Made by a program: the position numbers and the translations under genes. Shown here one piece after another: positions 36,141-48,400 of a stretch of 64,000 bases of DNA. Numbering within the stretch: the first letter of the stretch is position 1; each line of letters opens with the position of its first letter. This stretch comes from Apus apus (taxonomy: Eukaryota > Chordata > Aves > Apodiformes > Apodidae). Below the pieces are notes generated by a model, which saw nothing but the letters and a program-made list of their open reading frames with translations, made no database searches and was not told the DNA's origin. The stretch is from the NCBI RefSeq assembly GCF_020740795.1, contig NC_067299.1, positions 5,936,001 through 6,000,000 of the forward strand, in the 5' to 3' direction.

Positions 36141-37955
36141 CTAAAATTGTACAATTGTTAAGTTCATCAGTGCTCTATACATGGGAACAGATGATTATTA
36201 ATTTTGGCAAGAAATTATCAAAGGACTTGAAAGACTGTGTTGCCAGCATGAACAGGTATTTCTGAGAGCTGCTCTGGTCACCAATGGCTCGGTGTGCTCA
36301 ACCCTGCCGTTACCTTTCCAAGACCATGATCTTCTCATTCCCCTGGTTGCAAAAATAAGCTTTGGCTTTTTTCCTTTTCAACCAGGGTTAGTAAATGGGA
36401 GAGTGTTAAAGAAATAGAAATGCCAAAAAAGCTATGGGGTTCTTTGCAGTTATTGGGGGGAAATTAAGAGGCTGCCAATCTGCAAGTCAACTACAACATC
36501 ATTCTTTGGAGAAGTGTTAGTGCAGACAAATCCAGACACCCAGGCTCAGATCTCATGTCCCATTACTTGAAAAATCAGGATGTTGCTGAGGTCAAAGTGC
36601 CCATGTTTACAAGAACAAACAGGTGTTTTTTCTTTAGGTGAAAAATAGAAATAAGAGGTGTTGCAAGTGGTAAGAGATGGCAGTTTAAACTGATGTAGCT
36701 CTGAGCAGAGCAGTAATATTCCACTTTTGGTACTAGAATTGATCCGAAGGGACAAGAATGGAGCACAAGGGCATGAATGGAGGCAGCTGGGTTTTTTGTC
36801 TTTTATGCAACAAAAACAACAGAATTTTGGGATCTTTGTCTGCACTACAGCCCCTGCTTCCCATTCATCTAATTCAGTCAGAGGGTGAAAGTCTCTGCTC
36901 AGCGAGCAGGATCTCGGGGGAGCCCCCTGCACTTGGCCATCTTGATCAAGAGGGAAAAAATAAATGTCGTTGTTTCGCTACAAAAAAGGGGCAACAACTT
37001 GAGTCATAGTTTTGCTGTTTGGGAGACTGACAGCCACCAAAGAGGGCCAACCACATTCATGCTAACACACACAGGTCAAACAGCGCGGGCTGAAAACCAG
37101 CATGCAGCTTTGTTAAGCAAATCTCCATTGCCCGTAATTAGTGAGATTACAGACCCACGTGGCATTAAGGAATTACTTTTCCAACGACTTGACGACAAAA
37201 CAGAAGCAACTTACTTGTAGCCTGCTGATGTTAAGGACCGTTAGAGATGCTGGAAGTAACCCAGGGGTTTGGCAAATGCGGGTGTCCACCCCCAGTGCCT
37301 GGGATGCTGCAGCTGCAGGGCTGGGTGGTGAGGAGTGGGACAACCCCAAGCCAGGGGTGGGATGGCTGTCCCCTTGCTGGGGTGGCTTTGGGCAACCCTG
37401 GGGTCCCCCTGGCTGAAAGCCGCTTTCAGCTCCTTTAGGTGGGAGCAGGGACTGGCACATTGTCTGCAAATGGGCACCTCAGCCAGGACAGGGGGTTAGG
37501 CTGATATAAAGCCCATATAGGTAAGGAGAAAATGTAAAGCCTATAATCATTAGGTATTTCCTTTTGAAATTTTCCAGGTAATTTGCGTGAGCCCCATCCC
37601 TGGAAGTGTTCAAGGCCAGGATGGACAGGACTTAAATCAACATGGTTTAGTGGAAGGTATTCCTACCCATGGAGGGGGCTTGGGACTAGATGATCTTTAA
37701 GGTCCCTTCCAACCCAAACCAACCTGGGATTCTATGAAATGTGTCAAGTCTGGCCTGCAAAAGGCACCATATGAGGGCTTCCAGCCGAGCCAGGCAGCTC
37801 CAGCAGGCTACAGCAGCAAGGTGCTCTGCTCACCGTCCGGTCACAACGAACAAAAAAACCCCAACAAAACCCCACCCTTCGATCTCATTAAAAATGGAAC
37901 ACCCCCCTCCACCCGCCCGAGAACTGGGCAGCAGCTGCGGCGCCGCGGTACTTAC
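36141..37955 (-). other. MSI2 intron between the last two coding exons
   Basis: This 1815-nt intron runs from the GTAAGT donor to the ttttag acceptor. It contains a CR1 fragment (about 37589-37738) on the strand opposite to the gene, roughly 220 bp from the coding exon. The rest is unremarkable. An open frame of 128 codons at 36546-36932 on the minus strand has no recognisable features and is taken as chance. Confidence 0.85.
37589..37738 (+). mobile_element. CR1 non-LTR retrotransposon, short 3' fragment
   Basis: It begins at 'agccccatccctggaagtgttcaagg', continues through 'gacttaaatcaacatggtttagtgg' and 'cttgggactagatgatcttt', and ends with 'aggtcccttccaaccc' and 'gggattctatga'. It is in plus orientation, antisense to MSI2, about 220 bp from the coding exon at 37956. 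Its tail is close to the usual avian CR1 end, suggesting a younger copy than the one at 30381. Confidence 0.93.
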
Positions 37956-38164
37956 GGCGATCCCGTGGCCGAAGCCGGAGCCCGGCTGAGGGCTGGCGGC
38001 GCTTATGTAGTTCCCCACGCCGGAGTCCTGGCTGGCCGTGCCGTAGAGATCCGCGACGGGCCCTGGGCTGTTGGCCCCGGGGAAGCCTCCTGGTCGGGCT
38101 GGGTTGGAGCCTGCCGGGGAAGCGGGTGCGCCAAAATTCGGTTGAGCACTGTAGCTATTCAAGA
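37956..38164 (-). CDS. MSI2: MSI2 coding exon, [11 protein letters not shown]...GFGHGIA
   Basis: This 209-nt exon encodes 69 full codons plus two bases of a split Val codon. It starts [18 protein letters not shown], continues through [17 protein letters not shown] and [10 protein letters not shown], and ends GFGHGIA. It forms the Pro/Gly/Ser-rich, probably disordered tail of Musashi-2, outside the RNA-binding domains. The acceptor is ctttattctctgcacaccag and the donor is a strong GCC|GTAAGT. The exon is much richer in GC and CpG than the flanking introns. The reading frame runs open past the donor into the intron, so an unspliced reading would add non-homologous residues. The good donor and the match to the family both put the boundary at 37956. 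Confidence 0.97.
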
Positions 38165-41100
38165 CTGGTGTGCAGAGAATAAAGCTGGGTATGAGGCCAG
38201 ACGCCGGGCATGCACCGTTATTACAAAGCCAAACACCAGAATAAACAGCCTAGGCCCAACTTCTAACACTTAACCAAGGCCATGCGATAGGAGAGCAAGT
38301 ACTGGAGAAGAGTCAGCCCGTACTACTACGAAGCTTAGAGCTCCAAAAATATATATATGGATATATATAAAAAAAAAAAAAAAAAGAAAAAGAACAATCA
38401 TTCAACACACTACTGCAACCAGAGACTGGAGGTGCTCATTTTCACCAAATTATCACAAAATATAATAGATATTTTTCAACATCTGACTTGATGCTCATGC
38501 AGTAGTAACAAGTTCTCTAGGTCTGGGCACGCCGAGACAGCATTCACATCCCATGCAAACTACAAAGGAACTAGTTTGAGACTACACATTGTGGTAATAT
38601 TGATATTAAAATGTTGACAGCAATAACTTCAATCGTGTCTAGGAAAATTGTTTTTGGATCCATTTGATGCTTTTGAAAAAAACCTGCCCTTTTAAATCAG
38701 TAAGCTGTAGAAATAGTTCAATAGTTGTTTTTTTATTATTTTTTTTTCTTTAAATGGTATGGAATGGAACAGTTTGGATTTTTTTTTTAATATGACCAAG
38801 GAGAGTGTTGTTTTATTTAATTTTTTTTCCTTTTTATTTGGAGAGCGAAGACCTACCTTCGTCTCCAAAACCATGCTTGGGACATCAACCAAAATGAAAC
38901 AAATAAATAAAGATCAAAAGCAAAAAAGAATTGCAGAGGGTGTGTAACAACTCACCTCCTAATGTGGAAGTAAAAGAAAATAATTTTTTTTCCTCCCTTT
39001 TTTTTTTTTTTGTTGTTGTTGTTTTGAGACAGAAAAACAATGTAAATAAGAATGACACTAAAGAATAAATTTTGATATTAAAGCATGTTAGATGATCAGG
39101 CTTCTGGCATTTCTCACAGTTGCTCTTGGATGTAAAACTTATGAGTAAGAAGTTTCAATGCAAAAGAAAAGTTAGTGGCCTAAGAGGAGCGGGATGGAAA
39201 TGGCTTGCAAGAAGCTGGAGCTACACCTGGGTGGTACTTGCAAGGTCCTTGGGGAGCACCCGGAGACTTGCCCGCCCACACCATGATGCCCAACTAGTGT
39301 CTCCCTGCATCCCCACCACGTGCAAGTACCATGACACTCACTGCCAAGGTGAAGGGCTGGCCAGGAGCCTCCTGCTTTCCAGGGCTGAGCATACATGCCT
39401 GGGGATGGGACAAGTCCCCGTTGGTGACAAACACCACAGCCTTTCCCAGGAGCCCCAGCTAGGCACTATCACCACAACCAGCACCCACCACAACAGATCC
39501 CATCACCTCTGCACTTGAGGCTGCACCAAGATTGCTCCAGCCTTTCCCTCTGGCTGCAACTTCCCACGTATCTTCATTAAGCACTAAAAAGGGTTTATAA
39601 AGTTTGACAGCCCGCAATAACCCTCGGCCAACCACCGCAGGTTTTACTGGGGATGGAAACCAGCCCAGGAGACTTTGGCAGCACTGGTGGCGGCTCTGGT
39701 GGGCTCAGCCTGGGCGTGCTGCTGAGCCACCAGTTCTCCTGTCCTGGCCCCTTCCCCCTGCAACACCCTCCCAAGGGGCCCTCATCATTAAAATGGATTA
39801 ATTAACTAGTCAGAAAAAGTCAGCCTGGCAGCTGTCGGCTCTGCAATGACAGGGAAGTAAAGATTTGACAAAAGAAATTATTGAATGCAGCTCTGAACTG
39901 GTGGTAGCAGGGGAACATAAGTAGGACATCTGAGCTAGCAAGTTAAAAGGAATAAGGCAGAAGAGAGTAAACAGATTTTGGAATTCACTGGCAAACAAAG
40001 CGCCTTTTTATTATTAAAGATTAAATGTCAAGATAACATTTGGCCTTCTCACTCGTGAAGAAAAATATCCAGCTGAGATGTTCAAAAGCCCTTTATTACT
40101 ATAAGCTAGCACTTTTTTCCCCTTTTCCTCCTTCTGGGTCAATAAAATGGATCCGGGTTTTACTGCCAAGTCACACAGAACACACAGTTGGCTGGTCTGG
40201 GCAAAGGCAGGAATGTGACAGAGGGATGTGACAAGGCAAGGGGGAGAATCCTGGTAGCAAAATATTCCTGCTGCAACCCCCCCATGGCAGCACCCAGAGA
40301 ACCCCCTGCACCGCCACTGCATCGGGGACCGGCCTGGCAGAGCCTGGGATGCTCCAGCACTGCTCTGCACCACCAGCTGAACAGTGCCTGGAACACTGCC
40401 CAGAAAGGGCTAGAGGCTTTTAAAGAGCTGACGCTTTGCTCCAGACCCAATAAATGAAACTGAGAAGCTCTCATCACTCCTAGGAGGCCACACACTCCTC
40501 AGAAAGCCGTATCTCAACGATTCGCTCAGCCCTGGTGAGTTGCTAAATATTTGTCTTCTTACAACAGCTGCACGTAAGCTCACCTGGAGCCAGAGGCACT
40601 TGTACCATTGCTTCAAAACAACAGCAAAGGGACCTTGAATGACTTTCCCAACAAAACGGGGTGAAAACCAAATCTGTTTTACAGAAACCCTGCATAATCT
40701 GAGACTAAAATGAAGAATCAACAAAAACCCCAAATCCTACAGAGTCCAGATACTGTTTCAGTACTCAAAGAAAATTTAAGACTCTCTGGGGACATGTATC
40801 TTGATGACAAAGTTCTTGATGTCATTTCAGCCACCGGAGGAGCTGTCCAGGAGCCATGGCTGCCAGGAGCTGCAGGGATTGCAGAGCACTAAGATGAATG
40901 CCCTGCAGGCTGGAAGGAACCTGAGACTTTCCCTGGGCCAGTGACACTCTGTGGTCACAACGGGAAATAACTAAGGGCAGAAGTTTGGAAGCACATTGCT
41001 GAAAGAACATCAGAGGAATGCACTGTCCCAGGAGAGGGAACCACTGACCATGTCTTGATGCCAGTCAATGAAGACCAGGAGCAAAGCTTGACCTGTTGCC

Positions 41101-43088
41101 TGGCTGGTTCCAGCAGGGGTACCAGCCAAGCTGACCAAGTATTTCCTGGTTTTAATTTGCCAGAAGGACCTTGCCAACTGATTCAGCATTGCCTGCAGGT
41201 TGGTAGGGCCATCTCCTCCCCTTCCAAAGACTGCCAGCACTCAGGAAGTCCTGGTAGTTAAAGTGCCCATTTCCAACATGCTTTGAAAGGTGTAGGTCCA
41301 ATTTACCAACTGCATAGGAAACCACCCTGCACCAGACATTTTCACAGCTCTGAGACTGCAGCTCAGTGCCTCTGTAATTTACAATCCCAGGTGTCACCAG
41401 GAAGCCCTGTGATAGATCAGAAGGGATAGGGAAAAGATAAGAGGTGTCTGTAAGTCACAGCTAACCAACTTTTATCTTCTTCAGCCTCAATGATCCCCCC
41501 CTCCTCTGGGTTACAGGAGCTTGTTCCTATGCATATGGAGATCCAGAGACAGCAACCAAGAGGTGTGGCAGTGATGGGAGCAAGGAATTTAACGCAGTGT
41601 TGGCTTCACTTGAGATTTGCTGTGTTTTTTCTTACAGAAAAGTTTCTGAGCCTCTGAATTCTGATCAGTAAGTGCACATTTTTGCCTGCTGGCCAGAGGC
41701 ATGGGCTTCGGGGAGCCTTGGGCTCTACCCTGGCCACTGCAGTGGCTTGGGGTGCCCTAAAAAGCGAGAGGTGGAGTCCAACAGGCTCCTGGTTCTCATG
41801 GAGGCCAGAGGTTCAGTGCTTGGAAATGCTCTGCTGGGAGCTGGGACAGAGCTGGCTTATCAAGTGTCTTCTCCTGCAAACTGCCATGTTAACACAGCCC
41901 CTGCTTGCACGTTAATCCGCGTTCAACAAGAAAGGTCATCACCGAAAGATAAACTCTCTTTCCATGAACTCTTGAGAAACTGGTGAGTCGGGATTCATGA
42001 TGACATTTGCCTTATGAACAATGTGTTACACTAATGAGGATCCAAACACCTCACTGGGTGGGGGAGCAGCTGGGGAAAGCCCAACAAGTTGGATGCTGAA
42101 ATCCCACCCAAATACGCACAAATCATCCATGAACAATGAAGGAAAAGTGGGAGGGAAAGGGAGAAGAAATGCAAGGATTTGGACATTCCTGTCTGACAAG
42201 GAAAACTTGGTGGTGCTAGCCTGATGTTCAGTCCCTTAGGGCCTGGTGAATTAGATGTGATGACAAAGAAACACCTTTAAGCACCACTAAAGTACGTTGT
42301 ATTTCAAAGGAAACAAACCAGGTGCAGAAGGGTGAGACAGGCACAGACAGGGAGCACCTGTTAACTGTCCCTCACCTCCAGCACCAAGCACCAAAGACTT
42401 AAACACCGTTGTGTTAAGGCTGGCTCCTACCGCAGCCTCTTTACTGTTAATTACTGTGGTTTCGCTTTTCCAAAAACACTTAACAAATACGAGTATTTCA
42501 AAAGTAAAAAAAGACACCAAAAAAGACCCTGCACTCTTCCCTGCTCTGCCCTCCTCAGCTTCTTCTATAGCAGCTCCTTCTTGTCCAAAACTCCCTTCTA
42601 ATCTCACACCAAGCATTTTCTATACCCAGTGCCCATCATCTCCAGCACTTCTTTCATCCAAGGTCCTCCTCACTCCTGCCTCATCCCACCAGTCCCGTAC
42701 TTCCCGTACAAACAGGCTTCTTGAACAACTTGTTGATCCAGAGCTCTCATTTCTGGATGACTCTCTATTCTACCCTAAACAGCCACGCACAATTTGACAG
42801 GCATTTCTACCATCAATGTTTATGATAATAACTACACGTGCTTGAAAGCAGCAGGAAATTTTCAATATAACTATCATTAAGACAAAACGCTTTAAATCAA
42901 ACCCATTACCCACCACCAAGACTCGAAGCTCACAAGATTAGGTTGTTTTTTCTCTCTTTATGAAAAATTCATGTAACATGCTCCAAACATCATCTTCCAG
43001 CTCGAAGGAGTAAATGATCTAATAGTGTGGAGTGCTGCTGACAGGGATGGGAAGGAGCAGGGGGCACAGGGCAGGGAGGTAGAGCAGC

Positions 43089-43189
43089 CAGGGGGGCGAG
43101 CTGAAGGAGAGCAGGGATCCCAGTCCCACCAGCAGCAACCAGGGGTGAGCTGAGGGAGAGCAGGGATCCCAGTCCCACCAGCAGCAGCA
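43089..43189. repeat. 51-bp tandem duplication (two copies)
   Basis: Two adjacent, nearly identical copies, at about 43089-43139 and 43140-43189. Each carries 'gcagggatcccagtccc' followed by 'accagcagca'. They differ by a few substitutions and a one-base indel. It is an intronic minisatellite seed with no visible function. Confidence 0.93.
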
Positions 43190-45411
43190 AGTGGATGGTA
43201 TTTGCTGCTGCCCATCCCTCTGCCCACGCTGGGTTCAGCAGAGCTGCAAAGCTGGGTGGTCCCAAGCAGCCCAGCTGGGATAGGGAACTACACCACAGTC
43301 TGGAGGCATTTAATGTGAGTCGCTTGGGATTTCCTGCTGGATTTTAAGGGAAGATTTTCACAGAAAGGATATCACCTGCTCCCCAAGCATTGGAGCCTGC
43401 TGTGCTGCCTTTGCACCAACCCAAGCACAAATGCTGCAGAGGACATGACAGTAAAACCACGGCAACCAGAGCAGGGAAGGTCTTGCCCTTCCTTGGGGAC
43501 CCCACGTGTCCTGAAGCACGAGCACTAACGGCCACGTCGTCGCCTGCGTGACTGACAGAGCAGCAGTCACAGTGTGATGCTGATCCTTTAAATAACCAGC
43601 CCCAGTATGGACTGCTGGGAAGCGTCAGCACTGCACGCAAATCTGACATCATTAGTGCTTAGAGCCTTACAAATATCATTAGCAGCACTGCACCCGTGGT
43701 ATAGATAGCTTGGCCAAGCTAATTCTTTGTGTACTCACAGCTGAAATTAATGGGAGCTTGTACCTTGCTTTTCAGAGATGCTAACAACCAAGATGTGATT
43801 TACCCGAGGCTGGATGTACAAATTAATGCCAGTCTGAAAAAAGATGTTGATGCTCCTCGTTCTCAGTTGCCTATTCAGGCTGCAAGAGCACACAGGCACA
43901 GCAGTGAGAATTAAATGCTCACATTCAGACTATTTTTTTTTCTATGCCAATCACCACATACAACTCCAGGTAGAGACACAAACATGTTTGTTTGTGGTCA
44001 GACTGAAATATCCATCACTTTTCTTGCACCTGCACTTTTACATACAGAACTGTTCTCTGCAACAGCATACCTCAAACTCAGAGCAATGCTCAAACTCAAA
44101 AATGTCTCTGAAATAATGAGCTGGAAACACACAAATTTTCTGGAGAGTAATGACATACAAACAGGTCCCAACTAGCTGAACCAGAAAGCAGGAGACAAAC
44201 TGGAAGAAACAAACAAACCCAGTGTTACAATTAGAGGTGTCACTTAGTACAACTCTCGCATGGCGCAGCACTTCTCTCCACTTGTTCCCAAGCAGACTTG
44301 AAAAGCAAACACCTCTCTGTAGGAAGCCTGGGGCAGACAGAGCTCCTCAGCAAGTATGAAGAGCTGTAGATATTTTGCTTATGACAGCTGGTTCAGCCCT
44401 GACTCTGGAAAAAAATCAAACCACAAGCTTCATGCCTTCCCTGCTGTCCTGGTGTGGCTCTGGGAGGGGAGCAGCCAGGCAGCCCTGGGTGAGCAGCAGC
44501 AGTTGTCCCTCCCCTGCAGCTATATTGGCTCTGCAGGTGAAAAAATAAAATAAAACAACTGTCGGGCTCATCAGTAAAATAAGTGATGATGAGGCCAAGA
44601 GACACTGAGAGCAGCTATCTGCCCTAACAAGGTACTATTTGTACGTTATTTTCTATCTGCAGTCACACTTTAAAAGGTTGTTCTGCCTCTGCAGCCCCTT
44701 TGGAAATGGCTTCACACATCAAAATAACGATAGAAAGCGGCGGGGGGTGAGCAGGTTCCCAGCTCAGCAATTACTGCTGAAGTGAGCAGAGGCCGGGGAG
44801 GGAGCAGCACTCCACCTGTCCTCACCCTGCCCGGGCGCTGCTGACCATTCTCACCCCCAGACCCACACCCTGAACAGCCCATGCTGCTGGGAACTCAGCC
44901 AGGCATGTCAGTGTAATAATGGCAACTGGGATCTTGTGGCAACTGTTCCTCCCTCCGCAGCGCAGCGCGGGGACGTCTGCCCTGGCTCCAACACGGATGC
45001 TGAGCTGGGCTTGGACACATAAAGCCCATGCTAAGCTGCCTTAAATGAGCAGAGAGAAAGAGCTGGGTGGCTTCCAGAAGCTTGGGCAAGCTACAAATTC
45101 AACTGGTGCAGGTGCTTAAAAAGCCCACTCCTGTCCCTCCGTGCGGGCTGCAGGCACGTGAGCAGCACCTGCTTCTGATAAATACTGCGGTTAACACATA
45201 TGAAGCATCAGCCATGTCTGGGAGCTGTTAACGTACACCAATTTGCAGAAGAAAAGAGACAAAATTCAGCGTATTCAAGCCTAGCTTTTGTAAGCCCTGC
45301 AGTTATGTAGCAGGACAAATAAAGGCACTTTCCAGCTTGGCTGTAATTTTTAGCGGACGATCAATATTTATCGCCTAATCACATTTTCCATACTGCAAGT
45401 TGGCGGTGTCA

Positions 45412-45440
45412 CTCGCGCGCCGGGCCGAGCGCGACACGGA
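45412..45440. other. CpG spike in the MSI2 intron
   Basis: Eight CpGs lie in under 30 bp (ctcgcgcgccgggccg, then agcgcgacacgg). On the right it is adjoined by AT-rich sequence with TAATTAGC-type, Sox-like and TCF-like cores up to about 45740. This pattern is common in developmental enhancers, but the role is inferred only. Confidence 0.4.
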
Positions 45441-48400
45441 GGCCACACAAAGCTTCGCTTGTGGAAGCTGCAATCAGGGAGCCAGCTCTTGTCACTGCCT
45501 CACAAAAGGATTTCCTCTCGAGCGGCTCATCTTTAATCATTATAAAAGCACAGAAGTTTAATCCATTTTTGATGTAAGCGCTAATAGCTTTGTGTCCTTG
45601 AAGTTCAAAGTGGTCTTGGTGCATGTCGCTAATTAGCCAAGCAAGCAGCCATTCAGCTCCCTCTCATGTTTCTAATTAGATCCTTAACAACAAACAAATG
45701 TCGACCTTACAAAGGCTATGCTGCGTTTCCCTCCATTAGTTAAACTGTTTGGGAGGGATGGGGTTCCCAGTTGTCTGCAGCCCACCCTCCTGGCACTGCA
45801 CTTCGGGTCCCAGACTGGGGGCACTTGGGTGCCTCTGCTGCCCCTCAGAGAGGTTCCACCTCACTGAGGGCATCTTCCATGGGTGCTGAACACCCCAGGG
45901 CTGTGGGGAGATGGCACCTTGGCCCCTCCTCAGCTCTGCTGTCCCTCCCCACCAGCAAGGGATGTTCACCGGCTGCCAGGAGACAAGGAAATAAAACAGA
46001 GAGGTAAATAAACTGTCCCGTTAGTCATCTTCCTAACAGGTTTCTCTGGCAATTTAACTGGTTTCACAGTTAATTTAAAACCTGGTGTGCTTTACTGTTT
46101 ACATACTTTGCATCAAATGCTTGGGACTGTTTCATTCCACTCTTTTTTGGCACTGGATGTTTCTAACATGCTGCACTAGAGCCGTTTCAGCAGCACCACA
46201 CTTGCACTTTCACATGCTGGGGTTTTTGGGCAAGCTCTCTGCTCAAGCCCTGGCTCTGCAGTGGAGCAGCCCCTGCCCTGGAGCACCCAACTCTGTGCCC
46301 TCCCCTCAGGCAGTGCCAGGCTGGGTGGGGGAAAAAATGAAGATTCCTGCATTGGGGATCTGCTGCCGTTGCCTTCGGAGGGCTCTGGCTGCTTCTCAGG
46401 ATCTGACCCCAGCGCTGCACCTGCTGTTTGTGACTGCACATTAAGCTTTAACACTTATGACATCCATCCAACTGGCAAATAACAGCTAAAGCTGGTGCTG
46501 CTGTGCTAACACAGAACTCTTTCTAATAATTTCTCTACTTAAAATGAAGGAAGAGCCAGGCCAGGCAACACCGGCGCTTCCACCTCGCACTGGGTAACAT
46601 GAAAGCTGCTGCTACTTTTACCATGGGTGACCACATCTGCATTAATTGTTTACCACAGCCCGGACAGGTCTTTTATTAATATTAATGAGTAACAGGGAAC
46701 AAAAGGCTCCTTTATTTTTAGCCTACTCTAATTGCGTAGTAATTACTCATCTACAAAACAAATGAGCCGAACTCCATTGCCATAGCAACAGAAACTCCGG
46801 CCTCCCACTGTACCACATTAACTGGCTATCACTCCTGTTAATTTTAAATTGAAGCCTTTTGTACAGTAACAGACAATACAAGAGGAAAATTAAAACAAAA
46901 CCAGGTCTTTGTTTCACTGCATATTTTAAGTCACCATAGCGGGAGGGCATTGCCCAGGGGCACCTTCTCACTGCTGATGGGCCCTGGTGGGCTGGATGGA
47001 TGCTTGGGAGCACAGGGGGTTATCCAGGTAACAGAAGAGAAATCCAGCCCATAACTCCCTGGTGCTTTCTGCCCAACAATCCTCTCCTGTGGGAGGGTCT
47101 GTGCCAGGCACCAGAGGTGCTGGGCACCATGAGCAGACACCTGCCCAGCCGGCTGGCACCAAGGAGGAGCAAGGGGTCCTCCACAACACACACAGCTGGT
47201 AATACCACCCCCCAAAGGAAAACCTGAGATCACCAACGAGGTAACACTGAGAGAAGCTGTTGCCCATCACACAGTGTCTGGGGGAGAGCTGGTGGCACCA
47301 GCTTGGCCATCGGAAGCTAGTCCTCAGTCCCAGGGATTTGGGCACAGACACCCTGAGAACCCTCATGGCACAAAGCTCTGGTCTCTTCTTTTGACTACCA
47401 GGAAACACCCTTTAAAAGATCCAGCTGTGGGAATTGATTATTTTTAAATACCTCAAGTTTATATACCTGCAGACCTATTTTACATTCTCTGTCAACTACT
47501 AATCCACCATGCTCCTCAAGTAATCCAGAGCCAGATGCATGCTAACATCTGCTGCAAGGAAAAACTCCACTGCTGCTTTTCCAGTTCTCTATTTCAGAAA
47601 GGAGAGATAGAGAAAAAAAAAAGAACTGGAATTATGTATTTACTTTTAAAGCATTTGGGGAGAGAATCAGCATGAAAATACCCACAACAGTATGTCAGTA
47701 AAACGTGCACTGTGTCCCATTTAGTTCCACTAATAAGGAACAGCCTGTGACTGCTGCCAGACAGGCAAGTCACCCCTCAGCTCAGCTAGGACTTTACACA
47801 TTTCGGGATTAAAATGCATGAGATGTGCTCAAGTATCTCATTGCACCAGAGAGCTCACACTGAAGGCCCCGCTTCAAACTTCACAATAACTCATCTGCAT
47901 CTTGCGTGGAACAAAGTCTTTAATTGCAACAGCTGAGAGCTCCATCCCTGCACTTCAGCTGGGAGGAAGGAAACCAAATGCCAACAACTGCCTTGTTGCA
48001 GGGCTTTGTGGGGCTGGTGTGGCTGCCTGGCCAGGATGCCATGGTCCTGTGCACCATCGAGCCAGTGCTGGCACGGGCAGTCAGCGGGCAGCGGCCGCGC
48101 CATCAGCGCTTGGCGGGAGTCAGGAGTGGCAGCTGGGACCAGCTCTCCCATTGAAAATAATCCTCCTGATTGAAGAGACTGTTAAAAGTTAGCCACTAAA
48201 TTCGTTAAAGATTAACTTCCCCTGTACTTAAGTCTGGACTTCAGAGGTGGTCACTAATTGCACTGGAGATGATTTATCAAGTGCACAAGATTTTCTATTA
48301 CAAAATTATTGATTAAAGCTGATGTATTTTAACCACAATAGACTTCAGCCAGGAGCCCTGTAAAACGACTGCTGCTGTGGTCATGGCCTAACAGCAGCAC

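Noticed and set aside
37830-37955. Continuation of the MSI2 frame past GHGIA (VSTAAPQLL...)
   Set aside because: It is intron read-through after a strong GTAAGT donor. The known C-terminus is supplied by the exon at 36140.
42411-42797. Plus-strand open frame of 128 codons inside the MSI2 intron
   Set aside because: It is Ser/Pro/Leu-rich from C/T-rich DNA and has no recognised family, so a retrocopy could not be supported.
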